From an uncultured Candidatus Melainabacteria bacterium (GTDB lineage: Bacteria > Cyanobacteriota > Vampirovibrionia > Gastranaerophilales > Gastranaerophilaceae), in the NCBI GenBank assembly GCA_949841365.1, contig CATKZI010000001.1, positions 248,001 to 312,000 of the forward strand: 64,000 nucleotides of DNA, given 5' to 3'. A program made the translations under genes and the position numbers. Below are positions 8,156 through 15,956 of the stretch, piece by piece. How positions within the stretch are numbered: position 1 is the first letter of the stretch; the number at the start of each line of letters is the position of its first letter. Below the pieces are notes generated by a model. That model was not told the origin of the DNA. It ran no database searches and saw nothing but the letters and a program-made list of their open reading frames with translations.

Positions 8156-8647
8156 TTATTTTCCCCTTAATTTATACCACTTAATTTTTGAACGAATAAA
8201 ACTTCCAACCTCGCCTTGAGCAACCCAAGAATAAGGCGGAATAAAGATTATATCAATTTTTCCGGCACTGGAGGTTTTAGGATTTTTTATCCCAAATTCA
8301 TAATGAGTCATTATTGTTTGCGGGGTAATTTCTATTTTATATTTTCCTGCAAGCTGTGCGCAAAGCTCCATTGTACTTTCAAATTGTTTTTTAAGTATAG
8401 GATAACTTCCGATACAATTTCGGTTCTTAAACCCTGCCATAGCACAAATAGCCACACCAATGCTTCCGGTATTTCCGCCGCCTGTGTGTGCGGCATATTT
8501 TCCAACCTTACAAACCTCGTTATCCTCAGGTTTAAATTTTCCGTTATGAACAACTCCGTCTTTATCTACTAGAAAATGATAATGCTCTTTTTCATAATCT
8601 GTAGGATAATACCCTCCCGCTGTCCAATGAATTACGATACGTTTCAT
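8156..8647 (-). CDS. N-acetylmuramoyl-L-alanine amidase (endolysin)
   Basis: Cuts the amide bond between muramic acid and L-alanine in peptidoglycan to release phage or allow entry. The 163-residue protein is a single amidase_2 domain: MKRIVIHWTAGG holds the first zinc His, HYHFLVDKDGVVHNGKF and AAHTGGGNTGSIGVAICAM follow in order, and the C-terminal MTHYEFG supplies the late His. Length is that of T7-lysozyme-like enzymes. There is no signal peptide or cell-wall-binding domain. Its start lies 56 bp inside the upstream HTH gene, with RBS AGGAATATC. Confidence 0.85.
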   Translation of the reverse strand: MKRIVIHWTAGGYYPTDYEKEHYHFLVDKDGVVHNGKFKPEDNEVCKVGKYAAHTGGGNTGSIGVAICAMAGFKNRNCIGSYPILKKQFESTMELCAQLAGKYKIEITPQTIMTHYEFGIKNPKTSSAGKIDIIFIPPYSWVAQGEVGSFIRSKIKWYKLRGK

Positions 8648-8852
8648 GATATTCCTCTAACCAATTTTTATTTAATAACTTATATATCATGACCGCGTGG
8701 GTTCTGTTTTGCGCGTGCAGTTTCAAAACAATTTTATCAATATGGTTTCTTACGGTACCATATGCAATATTCAACTTCACACCTATTTCTTTATCAGAAT
8801 AACCCAAAGCAGTCAAAGTAAGTACTTGTACTTCCTTTGGAGATAGTGCCAT
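8592..8852 (-). CDS. Stand-alone LuxR/GerE-type HTH protein
   Basis: An 86-residue protein with little beyond a GerE domain: LSPKEVQVLTLTALGYSDKE then IGVKLNIAYGTVRNHIDKIV, the typical four-helix LuxR HTH including the 'TV..H...I..KL' recognition helix. There is no receiver or sensor domain. RBS is AAAGGAATTATAGAATG. Its 3' end overlaps the amidase gene by 56 bp in another frame, so the two are coupled. It may regulate late phage genes. A second stand-alone protein of this kind is encoded at 54390-54590. Confidence 0.75.
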   Translation of the reverse strand: MALSPKEVQVLTLTALGYSDKEIGVKLNIAYGTVRNHIDKIVLKLHAQNRTHAVMIYKLLNKNWLEEYHETYRNSLDSGRVLSYRL

Positions 8853-8931
8853 TCTATAATTCCTTTTTATTTCATTTTTCTATGATAAGCATACTAAAAA
8901 ATATATAAAAATCATTCATAATATTTCCTTT

Positions 8932-8957
8932 AAAGAAAAGGGCGGATAATCCGCCCT
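8932..8957 (-). terminator. Intrinsic terminator
   Basis: On the minus strand GGGCGGATTATCCGCCC is followed by TTTTCTTT. It lies 19 bp after the stop of the 8976-9392 gene and separates it from the LuxR-amidase transcript. Confidence 0.8.
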
Positions 8958-8975
8958 CTAAAGAGTAAGATAATT

Positions 8976-9392
8976 TTAAGGATTGAGTTTTAAATCTTTA
9001 TTCTCTCTAAGCCCTATTTTCAAGGCTTTCAGATTAGAATAGCATCTTTTTTTTACACCGAATTCGTTATAATTTAAATAAAAACTTCCTGAATTAACTC
9101 TGTTATAATTAATAGGTTTTTCTTCAAATAATATAAATTTTTTTAATTTTATAAAGAATTCTCTAGCTTTTTTATTAATCTTTCTGACAACCGAAATATT
9201 ATCATCCTTATCAATCCGTGTAAGCTGAACAACTGTATGTCCGCATACAGGGCATTTAGGCAGATAATCCAATTCGCACATCAAAAAATTTTCCTGCGGA
9301 ACAAGACAAAACGACTTTGTTTTGTGTAAAGCGCCACAGCAATGAATATACCCCATATCATCCCCTGACTGTATGGTAAACGGTTTTGCCAT
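8976..9392 (-). CDS. Hypothetical Cys-rich protein, 138 aa
   Basis: I do not recognise a named family. The N-terminal half carries Cys/His pairs (HCCGALHKTKSFC, CELDYLPKCPVCGHTV) that could bind zinc; the CPVCGH knuckle is the clearest. The C-terminal half is basic and aromatic (KKLKKFILFEEKPIN, SGSFYLNYNEFGVKKRCYSN). No signal peptide or membrane helix. It is bounded by terminators on both sides and may mark the right border of the phage block. Confidence 0.55.
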   Translation of the reverse strand: MAKPFTIQSGDDMGYIHCCGALHKTKSFCLVPQENFLMCELDYLPKCPVCGHTVVQLTRIDKDDNISVVRKINKKAREFFIKLKKFILFEEKPINYNRVNSGSFYLNYNEFGVKKRCYSNLKALKIGLRENKDLKLNP

Positions 9393-9499
9393 CTTAGAGC
9401 GTGAACCTTAACCACATTTTCAGTATAACTCATTTAAAAAGTTTGAAAAGTCCACGCTTCTGCATGAATAAAACTATATCCATGTTTTCATGGGGTTAA

Positions 9500-9527
9500 T
9501 AAAAAAGCTCCCTTCAGGGAGCTTAAA
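9500..9527 (-). terminator. Intrinsic terminator of prepilin/S74 gene
   Basis: On the minus strand AAGCTCCC-TGAA-GGGAGCTT is followed by TTTTATT, starting 5 bp after the stop codon of the 9532-11619 gene. Confidence 0.85.
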
Positions 9528-9531
9528 ACTA

Positions 9532-11619
9532 TTATTTTATTTTTGCTTCAAGAGCCTTCAATCTGGCATCTAAAGCCTTATTTTGCTCTTTTAACATTTT
9601 ATTTTCTTTTTCTAACGCCGTAACTCTTGCATCAAGTTCTTTTATCGCATTGATTACAGCATAGAACATATCTTCCATACGAATAGTTAAGAAGCCGTCA
9701 GCACCTTTTTTGACTGCGTTCGGGAATACTTTTTGCAAATCCTGTGCCATAACACCAACGCGCGGAGTTTTCTTTTCATCTTTTTTGAAAGTGTAATTAA
9801 AGATTTTTAATTGACGAAGTTTTGCAAGCCCGTCAGTGTTTTCTTTACCGACATATTTCAAACGACGGTCGGAATATGTATTATACCACCCTTGTTCAGT
9901 AGAATTTATATCTGTAGGATATCCCCTCATATTATCATCGCCGCCTTTATTATCACCTTGTCGTAATACAACTAAGCCACCTCTACTATTTGCAGGACGT
10001 AAAACAGTTGCACCTTCTGAAGAATTCAAAAATACATGCTTTCCTACAACTAATTTTCCGGGAATATAAACAGTAGAATCTGCTGTTCCAAGGAATACTA
10101 TATTAGCAGAATTTGTTCCAATTGTCTGACCGGAAGAAGGTCCGGAACCTGCACCGATACAGGTTTTATTACTTCCGGATACATAATAGCAAGCACTTTT
10201 TCCAATAGCAGTATTATTTGAACCTGACCCATTGCTAAATAATGCCCATTTACCAATAGCAGTATTATTTTTACCTGTTGTATTCATATCAAGTGTAAGA
10301 TAACCGACTGCAGTATTAGCTTCACCTGTTGTGCTTCTATACAAAGCTTTATAACCGACTGCGGTATTCATATTACCTGTTGTATTCATATCAAGTGTAA
10401 GATAACCGACTGCAGTATTAGCGTCACCTGTTGTGCTTCTATACAAAGCTTTATAACCGACTGCGGTATTCATATTACCTGTTGTATTATATCCGGAAGA
10501 ATACATACCAACAGCTGTATTATATGTACCGGTTGTATTTTCTAATAATGATTCAGAACCTATAGCTGTATTACATCCGCCAGTTGTATTATTTGATAAT
10601 GTATTTGAACCAATAGCAATTAAACCTACATCATTAGCTTTACTTTTATAACCAATAGCTATACCTTCTTTAGTAGAAGCTGAAGCTTCAGAACCGATTG
10701 CTACGGAATTCTCTCCTTCTCCTGTGACACCTGCTCCTATAGCAATAGCATTATTAGCACTCCCCGATGCTCCTGAACCTATAACAACAAGATTACTCTT
10801 ATCGGATACTGCATTATTATTGGCTTCATGGCCTATGATTACGTTGTTGCTCCCTGTGGTATTGCCACTTCCGGCTCTTGTACCCAAAACGGTATTGTTA
10901 TTACCTGTTGTATTGCCTGACAATGAGGATACACCAACTGCAACATTTTGACCACCTGTTGTATTAGAAGCCAATGCACCCCAACCGATAGCTTCACTCC
11001 AGTGACCGAGAGTATTTGCACTCAAAGCATTCACACCTAAAGCGACATTATAATGACCGCTTGGTGCATTATGTTGATCTACATGAGTCATTATATTAGA
11101 ACCAATAGCTACACTGCCAAAACCTCCGTCTACATTATGACCTATAGTTATAGCTTGAATATTTTCTGTGCCAAGATTTAAACCTTCACTATTTATACGT
11201 AAATGTCCCAGAACATTATCACCGTTCTTAAATAAGAGCAAATTATCAAAATCACTATTATTAATTACCAATTTAGCATTATCGGCAGCCGCACGCTGGG
11301 TTTGACCAATATGTGCCATTTGCAAATTACCGTTGCCAAAATACGCATCCAGATTGCGACCGCCACCCTGCTGAACCCATTTCCAAGGTGAGGTTTGAAT
11401 ATTTTGATCGGCTTTCATCTTGGTAGTCATAGCTGGGGCTAAACAGGCTAGTACGATACTCATGATGAGCAAGACTACCATCATTTCAGCTAGAGTGAAA
11501 CCATCGTTAAAATTTTTCCAAAACCCAATGTGACGGGTCAAGCGGCTACGCTTGCTACGAGATGCCCCCCCCCCGAAGCTCTGTAACCATTGTGTATTAA
11601 TAGTTTTCATACGTGTCAT
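9532..11619 (-). CDS. Prepilin-like protein with beta-roll repeats and S74 chaperone
   Basis: A 695-residue surface protein with three parts. Residues 1-70 are a long type IV prepilin leader plus N-helix; DGFTLAEMMVVLLIMSIVLA is the prepilin peptidase site and hydrophobic helix. Residues about 100-520 hold many short repeats of the type NTTGxxNTAVGYxAL, as in YadA-like heads and other beta-roll adhesins. The C-terminus from Ser583 (SDRRLK) is a peptidase_S74/intramolecular chaperone domain, followed by a coiled coil (about 660-695). In phage tailspikes this domain trimerises the fibre and then cuts itself off before the Ser of S-D-x-R. A trimeric, pilus-associated adhesin is a reasonable inference. 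The leader codons contain a 10-G tract, here in frame. RBS: GGGAGTTGAAAAATG. Confidence 0.8.
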   Translation of the reverse strand: MTRMKTINTQWLQSFGGGASRSKRSRLTRHIGFWKNFNDGFTLAEMMVVLLIMSIVLACLAPAMTTKMKADQNIQTSPWKWVQQGGGRNLDAYFGNGNLQMAHIGQTQRAAADNAKLVINNSDFDNLLLFKNGDNVLGHLRINSEGLNLGTENIQAITIGHNVDGGFGSVAIGSNIMTHVDQHNAPSGHYNVALGVNALSANTLGHWSEAIGWGALASNTTGGQNVAVGVSSLSGNTTGNNNTVLGTRAGSGNTTGSNNVIIGHEANNNAVSDKSNLVVIGSGASGSANNAIAIGAGVTGEGENSVAIGSEASASTKEGIAIGYKSKANDVGLIAIGSNTLSNNTTGGCNTAIGSESLLENTTGTYNTAVGMYSSGYNTTGNMNTAVGYKALYRSTTGDANTAVGYLTLDMNTTGNMNTAVGYKALYRSTTGEANTAVGYLTLDMNTTGKNNTAIGKWALFSNGSGSNNTAIGKSACYYVSGSNKTCIGAGSGPSSGQTIGTNSANIVFLGTADSTVYIPGKLVVGKHVFLNSSEGATVLRPANSRGGLVVLRQGDNKGGDDNMRGYPTDINSTEQGWYNTYSDRRLKYVGKENTDGLAKLRQLKIFNYTFKKDEKKTPRVGVMAQDLQKVFPNAVKKGADGFLTIRMEDMFYAVINAIKELDARVTALEKENKMLKEQNKALDARLKALEAKIK
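10277..10480 (-). repeat. 102-bp tandem duplication in adhesin repeats
   Basis: Two adjacent 102-bp units (10277-10378 and 10379-10480) are almost identical and differ at about one base (GCTTCACC versus GCGTCACC). Each encodes 34 residues beginning NTTGNMNTAVGYKALYRSTT. The near-identity implies recent duplication, and copy number may vary between strains. Confidence 0.85.
11565..11574 (-). repeat. 10-nt homopolymer tract in prepilin leader
   Basis: Ten consecutive C on the plus strand, G on the coding strand, between TTC and CAT. It encodes Gly-Gly-Gly plus the first base of Ala (FGGGASRS) about 15 codons after the start of the prepilin/S74 gene. Ten bases keep the frame; 9 or 11 would shift it before the pilin signal. 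Confidence 0.9.
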
Positions 11620-11640
11620 TTTTCAACTCCCTTTTTATAC

Positions 11641-11669
11641 ATTATAACGCTTTTGAAGTCTAATATCAA
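11641..11669 (-). promoter_or_regulatory. Sigma70-type promoter of prepilin/S74 gene
   Basis: On the minus strand TTGATA (11669-11664), a 17-bp spacer and TATAAT (11646-11641) lie about 25 bp upstream of the ATG. The -35 box overlaps the stop codon region of clpB. Confidence 0.75.
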
Positions 11670-14239
11670 CCCTTTACAAAAACTAAATTATTATTTTCTA
11701 CATCTAACTTGATTTTGTCACCTTTTGCAAATTCACCTTCTAAAATTTTCATTGACATTGGGATTTCTACAAACTGTCTTATTACACGTCTTAAAGGTCT
11801 TGCACCGTATAGAGGTTCATAACCTTCATCTGCAAGGAAGTTTTTTGCGTTTTCAGTAATTTCAAGTTCAATTTCCTGATCCGCAAGACGTTTTTTCAAT
11901 GATGATGTTTGAATGTCTACAATAACCTTTAATTCATTAAGTGTTAAAGGTTTGAACATTACAATTTCATCAATACGATTCAAAAATTCCGGTTTAAATT
12001 TTTCACGCAATGCAAGGTTTAAATTCTTTTGTTTTTCGTCGGCAGACATGTTTTCATCAAGAATTACGTCACTTGCAATGTTTGATGTCATAATAATTAC
12101 GGTATTTTTAAAATCGACCAATCTTCCCTGACCGTCTGTTAATCTGCCGTCATCAAAGACTTGAAGCATCAAATTAAACACATCAGGATGCGCTTTTTCA
12201 ACTTCATCAAACAAAACAACCGAATAAGGTTTGCGTCTGACAGCCTCTGTCAATTGTCCGCCTTCTTCGTATCCTACATAACCCGCAGTAGCACCGACCA
12301 ACCTTGAAATAGAAGCTTTTTCCATAAATTCTGACATATCAATACGGACAAGTGCATCTTCATCGTTGAACAAAATATCTGCAAGTGTTTTACCGAGTTC
12401 GGTTTTACCAACCCCTGTAGGCCCTGCAAAGAAAAATGTTCCGATAGGACGTTTCGGATCGCGCAAGCCCGAACGCGACAGACGAATTGCATTTGCAATT
12501 TTTACAACCGCCTCATCCTGCCCGACAACCCGCTTGTGCATAACTTCTTCCATACCGATAAGTTTTTTGGATTCTTCTTCCATTAATTTGTTAACTGGAA
12601 TTCCCGTCCATTTTGCAACGATTGATGAAATATCATCCTCGTCAACTTCTTCTTTAATAAGTCTTTTTTTGCCTGTTTGGAAAGACTTTAATTTCTTTTC
12701 CGCATCAAGCATTTGAGAATATTTCAATTCCAGAGACGCTGTCATAGTCGGATTTTTTTTGCTGAGTTCAATTTGCGATTTTAATTTTTCAATATTGCGT
12801 TTTACGCTCGCATAAGAATCAAGAACTTTCTTTTCGGCAAGCCATTGTTCTTTGAGTTTAGAAATTTTTGCATCCAAATCCGCAATCTTTTTAACTATTT
12901 TTTCAAGTTTTTTCAAAGCTTCTGCCGAACCGTCTTTCTCCAAAGCTTTTTTGTTCATCTCTAACTGCATTTTTTCGCGGATATAAATATCAATTTCTTC
13001 AGGCATTGTATCAATCTGAATTCTTAACGCCGAAGATGCTTCATCAAGAAGGTCGATAGCTTTGTCGGGAAGGCATCTGTCAGCAATATATCTGTGAGAA
13101 AGTTTTACGGCAGAAATTATCGCACTGTCCATAATTTTAATCCCATGGAAACCTTCGTATTTATCTTTCAAACCTCTCAAGATACTGATTGTCGTATCAA
13201 CTGAGGGTTCGTCAACCATAACGGGCTGAAAACGTCTTTCCATAGCCTTATCTTTTTCAATATATTTGCGGTATTCATCAATTGTTGTCGCACCGATTAC
13301 TCTGATGCTTCCTCTTGCAAGCATTGGTTTTAAGAGGTTTCCCGCATCGGCAGAACCGTCAGATGAGCCCATACCCATAATCGTATGGATTTCATCTATA
13401 AAAAGCATTAAATCATCTGCTTTTTCTTCAATTGCTTTAAGAACTGATTTAAGACGTTCTTCAAATTCACCTCTGTATGAAGCTCCCGCAAGAAGCGCAC
13501 CCAAATCAAGCGCCAAAATCTTATCGTTTTTAAGACTTTCGGGAACATCACCCGATATAATTCTTTGCGCCAAACCCTCAATAACGGCAGTTTTACCAAC
13601 CCCCGGTTCACCAATGATTACAGGATTGTTTTTTGAACGTCTGTTCAAAATCTGGATTGTACGGCGGATTTCATCATCACGTCCGATTACGGGGTCAAGT
13701 TTGTTGTTTTTTGCACATTCTGTCAAATCCGTTGTGTATTTTGAAAGAGCATCACTTTTTTCTTCTTCTTGAGGAGTTTCCGCGACATCATCAGCGTTTA
13801 CAATATGGCTGACAACATCTGTCATTTTCTCGTAAAGTTCAAGTCTGTTTACTTTGCTCTGCTCCCAAAGAAAATTTAATGTTTTATTTTCCATTCTGAA
13901 AAGCGCCAAAAACAAATGTTCAATACTGATTTGTTCATCATTGCGTTTTTCGGCTTCTTCCTGCGCAATTTTCATCAACTTTATGGTTTCAGTGGTAAAT
14001 CCGACATCGGAAAACTTTCCGCGCGGAATATATGCACGTTTGGAAAGATAGCTGTTCAACCTATCGGCGATTTCAGGATTTCCCAATCCTACACGATCAA
14101 GAATTATCTGCGGCAAATCGTTTTGGTCGAGCATCAAAGCAAGCATTACGTGTTCAGGCATTAATTGCGGATAATTTCGTGCAACTACTATTGATTTAGC
14201 GGATTTTATAATCGCTTGAACATGATCGGTTAAAAGCAT
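11666..14239 (-). CDS. clpB: ATP-dependent disaggregase ClpB
   Basis: Hexameric AAA+ chaperone that works with DnaK to pull apart protein aggregates in the cytoplasm. From the N-terminus: a Clp N domain (MLLTDHVQAIIKSAKSIVVA), first AAA domain with Walker A GEPGVGKT and Walker B LMLFIDEIHT, a middle coiled-coil (LEKIVKKIADLDAKISKLKE and following) that is diagnostic of ClpB rather than ClpA/C, and a second AAA domain with GPTGVGKTELGKT. The C-terminal D2-small domain ends YGARPLRRVIRQFVE. Length about 857 residues is normal. ATG 14239 is preferred over a TTG at 14260 because of GGAATAAGAAAATG. Confidence 0.97.
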   Translation of the reverse strand: MLLTDHVQAIIKSAKSIVVARNYPQLMPEHVMLALMLDQNDLPQIILDRVGLGNPEIADRLNSYLSKRAYIPRGKFSDVGFTTETIKLMKIAQEEAEKRNDEQISIEHLFLALFRMENKTLNFLWEQSKVNRLELYEKMTDVVSHIVNADDVAETPQEEEKSDALSKYTTDLTECAKNNKLDPVIGRDDEIRRTIQILNRRSKNNPVIIGEPGVGKTAVIEGLAQRIISGDVPESLKNDKILALDLGALLAGASYRGEFEERLKSVLKAIEEKADDLMLFIDEIHTIMGMGSSDGSADAGNLLKPMLARGSIRVIGATTIDEYRKYIEKDKAMERRFQPVMVDEPSVDTTISILRGLKDKYEGFHGIKIMDSAIISAVKLSHRYIADRCLPDKAIDLLDEASSALRIQIDTMPEEIDIYIREKMQLEMNKKALEKDGSAEALKKLEKIVKKIADLDAKISKLKEQWLAEKKVLDSYASVKRNIEKLKSQIELSKKNPTMTASLELKYSQMLDAEKKLKSFQTGKKRLIKEEVDEDDISSIVAKWTGIPVNKLMEEESKKLIGMEEVMHKRVVGQDEAVVKIANAIRLSRSGLRDPKRPIGTFFFAGPTGVGKTELGKTLADILFNDEDALVRIDMSEFMEKASISRLVGATAGYVGYEEGGQLTEAVRRKPYSVVLFDEVEKAHPDVFNLMLQVFDDGRLTDGQGRLVDFKNTVIIMTSNIASDVILDENMSADEKQKNLNLALREKFKPEFLNRIDEIVMFKPLTLNELKVIVDIQTSSLKKRLADQEIELEITENAKNFLADEGYEPLYGARPLRRVIRQFVEIPMSMKILEGEFAKGDKIKLDVENNNLVFVKG

Positions 14240-14288
14240 TTTCTTATTCCTTTTTTTCAAATTATAAATGCTTTATAAAATCACGACA

Positions 14289-15032
14289 TCATACGATTGC
14301 TTGACTTGGGTGAATATTCAGCATCCCGCTCATCATACTTTCGTAACTGTATGTGCAAGGGGTTTCGCGGTAATATTTTTTTATAAGCTCCAAATACTCA
14401 TTGTTACTTTTGCCCAAATACTTTAAAAACACTTCCAAAGGCAGATTTCCCCCGCCTCTGCCAAGTCCGAAAACCGTAGCATCAATAGAATATGCTCCAA
14501 GCTCAACTGCTTTTAAAGAATTTACAAACGCAAGCTGTAAATTGTTATGCGCATGAAAACTTATCCGTTCAAACCCGCAATCCTCAAGGTTTTTGTAAAC
14601 CCTTTCAACATCATCTGGCATAAATGACCCAAAACTGTCGGCAAAATAAATTGAGGTTAAAATATCTTTGTTTTTCCATTTTTTTAAAAGCTCATAATCC
14701 TCAAACTTGTCAGCCGTCATAAGATGTAAAAACACCTCAAACCCTTGTGACTTAAAATTTTCAACCGCCTGAATTGCTGTTTGAATTTGGTTAGGGTAGC
14801 ATGCAACGCGGACACAGTCCGCTTCTTGAGATACAGGGCGGATGTTTTTCGCATCCACCATTACAACTGTCTTAACCTTTGATGATTTGATACATTCGGG
14901 GAAATCATATCCGACTTCAATGTAATCAATTCCTGCATTTTCAGCACAATGAAGGGTTTGAAGGATACATTCATCCGAAAAACTTTTTATATGCGAACCG
15001 TCGCGCAATGTACAATCCAAAATTTTAGTCAT
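14289..15032 (-). CDS. DRE-TIM metallolyase-like (HMGL/aldolase) protein
   Basis: A 247-residue TIM-barrel protein of the HMG-CoA lyase / 4-hydroxy-2-oxovalerate aldolase superfamily. The signature ILDCTLRDGS gives the catalytic Arg-Asp pair, and SFHAHNNLQLAFVNSLKAVE gives the metal-binding HxHN strand; GLGRGGGNLPLE matches the glycine-rich loop. It is shorter than the canonical enzymes and lacks the C-terminal communication domain. The acyl acceptor or aldol substrate cannot be told from sequence. It starts 12 bp after the ldpA-like gene, and both probably form one transcript with the beta-lactamase-like gene upstream. Confidence 0.75.
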   Translation of the reverse strand: MTKILDCTLRDGSHIKSFSDECILQTLHCAENAGIDYIEVGYDFPECIKSSKVKTVVMVDAKNIRPVSQEADCVRVACYPNQIQTAIQAVENFKSQGFEVFLHLMTADKFEDYELLKKWKNKDILTSIYFADSFGSFMPDDVERVYKNLEDCGFERISFHAHNNLQLAFVNSLKAVELGAYSIDATVFGLGRGGGNLPLEVFLKYLGKSNNEYLELIKKYYRETPCTYSYESMMSGMLNIHPSQAIV

Positions 15033-15044
15033 AATTTAATTGTA

Positions 15045-15956
15045 TCACAAAGTTTCCACAAGAGCCTTTGCGATTTTTAATGCTTCGTTAAAAACGTATT
15101 CATTGCGCAAAAAGTCCTCGCGCTCAATGTATTTGCTCACAATTTTGCGTGCATAAGTTCCGATTGCAATGCCGTTATAATTTATTCCGCACATTTTGGC
15201 AAGTTCGGCGGTTTTGGAATTTGTACCGCCAGACAGCATTATATAAACAGGTAATTTTGCATTCTGAACAATTTCCGCTGTCGCAACAGCCTGCAAAGTT
15301 GTTTTATAATCATCACTTCCACCGCTCATCGGATAACCGTCAGCCTGAACTATTGTAGAATATGGTTTGCGGTTTTTAATCATCTGTTTTATCTGCTCAA
15401 TCATTTTTTCTTCCGATAACCGTCCGCGGGCAGTACAAATACTGAGCATGCCGTCATAAACAGAGTTTATATAATCCCATTTTTCAACCCAATCGCCGTC
15501 CATAGCATGAAGTTCAATACAATCAATGCCTTCTTTGATAAGTGGCGGCAAAACCTCACTCAAATCTTTGTTTTCAGAAACAAACGAAATCGCACCATGA
15601 GTGCAAACTGAATAACATTTACCACAGCCGATGCAGCGCGCTTGCTTTACTTTGCAGTGTTTTATCGTGCGTTGCGGGCAAACTTCTTCACACTTATGGC
15701 ATCCTGCACATTTTTCGTAATTAATTTGCGCTTTACGAATGTGCGGGTCGCCTTTAATCCCGACACTTACGCACAAATACCCCTCGCGTCCCTGCAGTCC
15801 TCGTTTTGCAGCTTCAACAATTTCAGGTTTTGCAGAAAGGTCAAAAAATTTACATCCCGCTTGAGAATACAATGCAACAAGTTTTTCTACTTCTTGAGCG
15901 TCCTCGTTTCCCGCTCCGCAGACAAGTTTAAAACATTTACCTTCATCCAAAAGCAT
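15045..15956 (-). CDS. LdpA-like iron-sulfur protein
   Basis: Resembles cyanobacterial LdpA, a redox-sensing Fe-S protein that tunes circadian period in Synechococcus. The 303-residue protein starts FKLVCGAGNEDAQEVEKLVA with a TIM-barrel-like lead-in, then has two ferredoxin-type clusters: Cys83, 86, 89, 93 (CAGCHKCEEVC) and Cys108, 111, 114, 118 (CIGCGKCYSVC). The C-terminal part (IVQADGYPMSGGSDDYKTT and YIMLSGGTNSKTAELAK) matches the LdpA C-terminal domain pattern from memory. No kai or photosynthesis gene is seen here. It may act with the downstream aldolase-like protein. Start codon overlaps the upstream stop (TAATG). Confidence 0.7.
   Translation of the reverse strand: MLLDEGKCFKLVCGAGNEDAQEVEKLVALYSQAGCKFFDLSAKPEIVEAAKRGLQGREGYLCVSVGIKGDPHIRKAQINYEKCAGCHKCEEVCPQRTIKHCKVKQARCIGCGKCYSVCTHGAISFVSENKDLSEVLPPLIKEGIDCIELHAMDGDWVEKWDYINSVYDGMLSICTARGRLSEEKMIEQIKQMIKNRKPYSTIVQADGYPMSGGSDDYKTTLQAVATAEIVQNAKLPVYIMLSGGTNSKTAELAKMCGINYNGIAIGTYARKIVSKYIEREDFLRNEYVFNEALKIAKALVETL

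Noticed and set aside
8976-9392. Cys-rich protein considered as a phage zinc-finger repressor
   Set aside because: Only one clear zinc knuckle is seen and no HTH; left as hypothetical.
10277-10480. Direct repeats considered as a CRISPR array
   Set aside because: There are no spacers; the units are contiguous coding repeats of the adhesin.
13266-13772. 168-codon plus-strand frame within clpB
   Set aside because: Antisense shadow of a highly conserved gene; Ser/Pro-rich as expected for such shadows.
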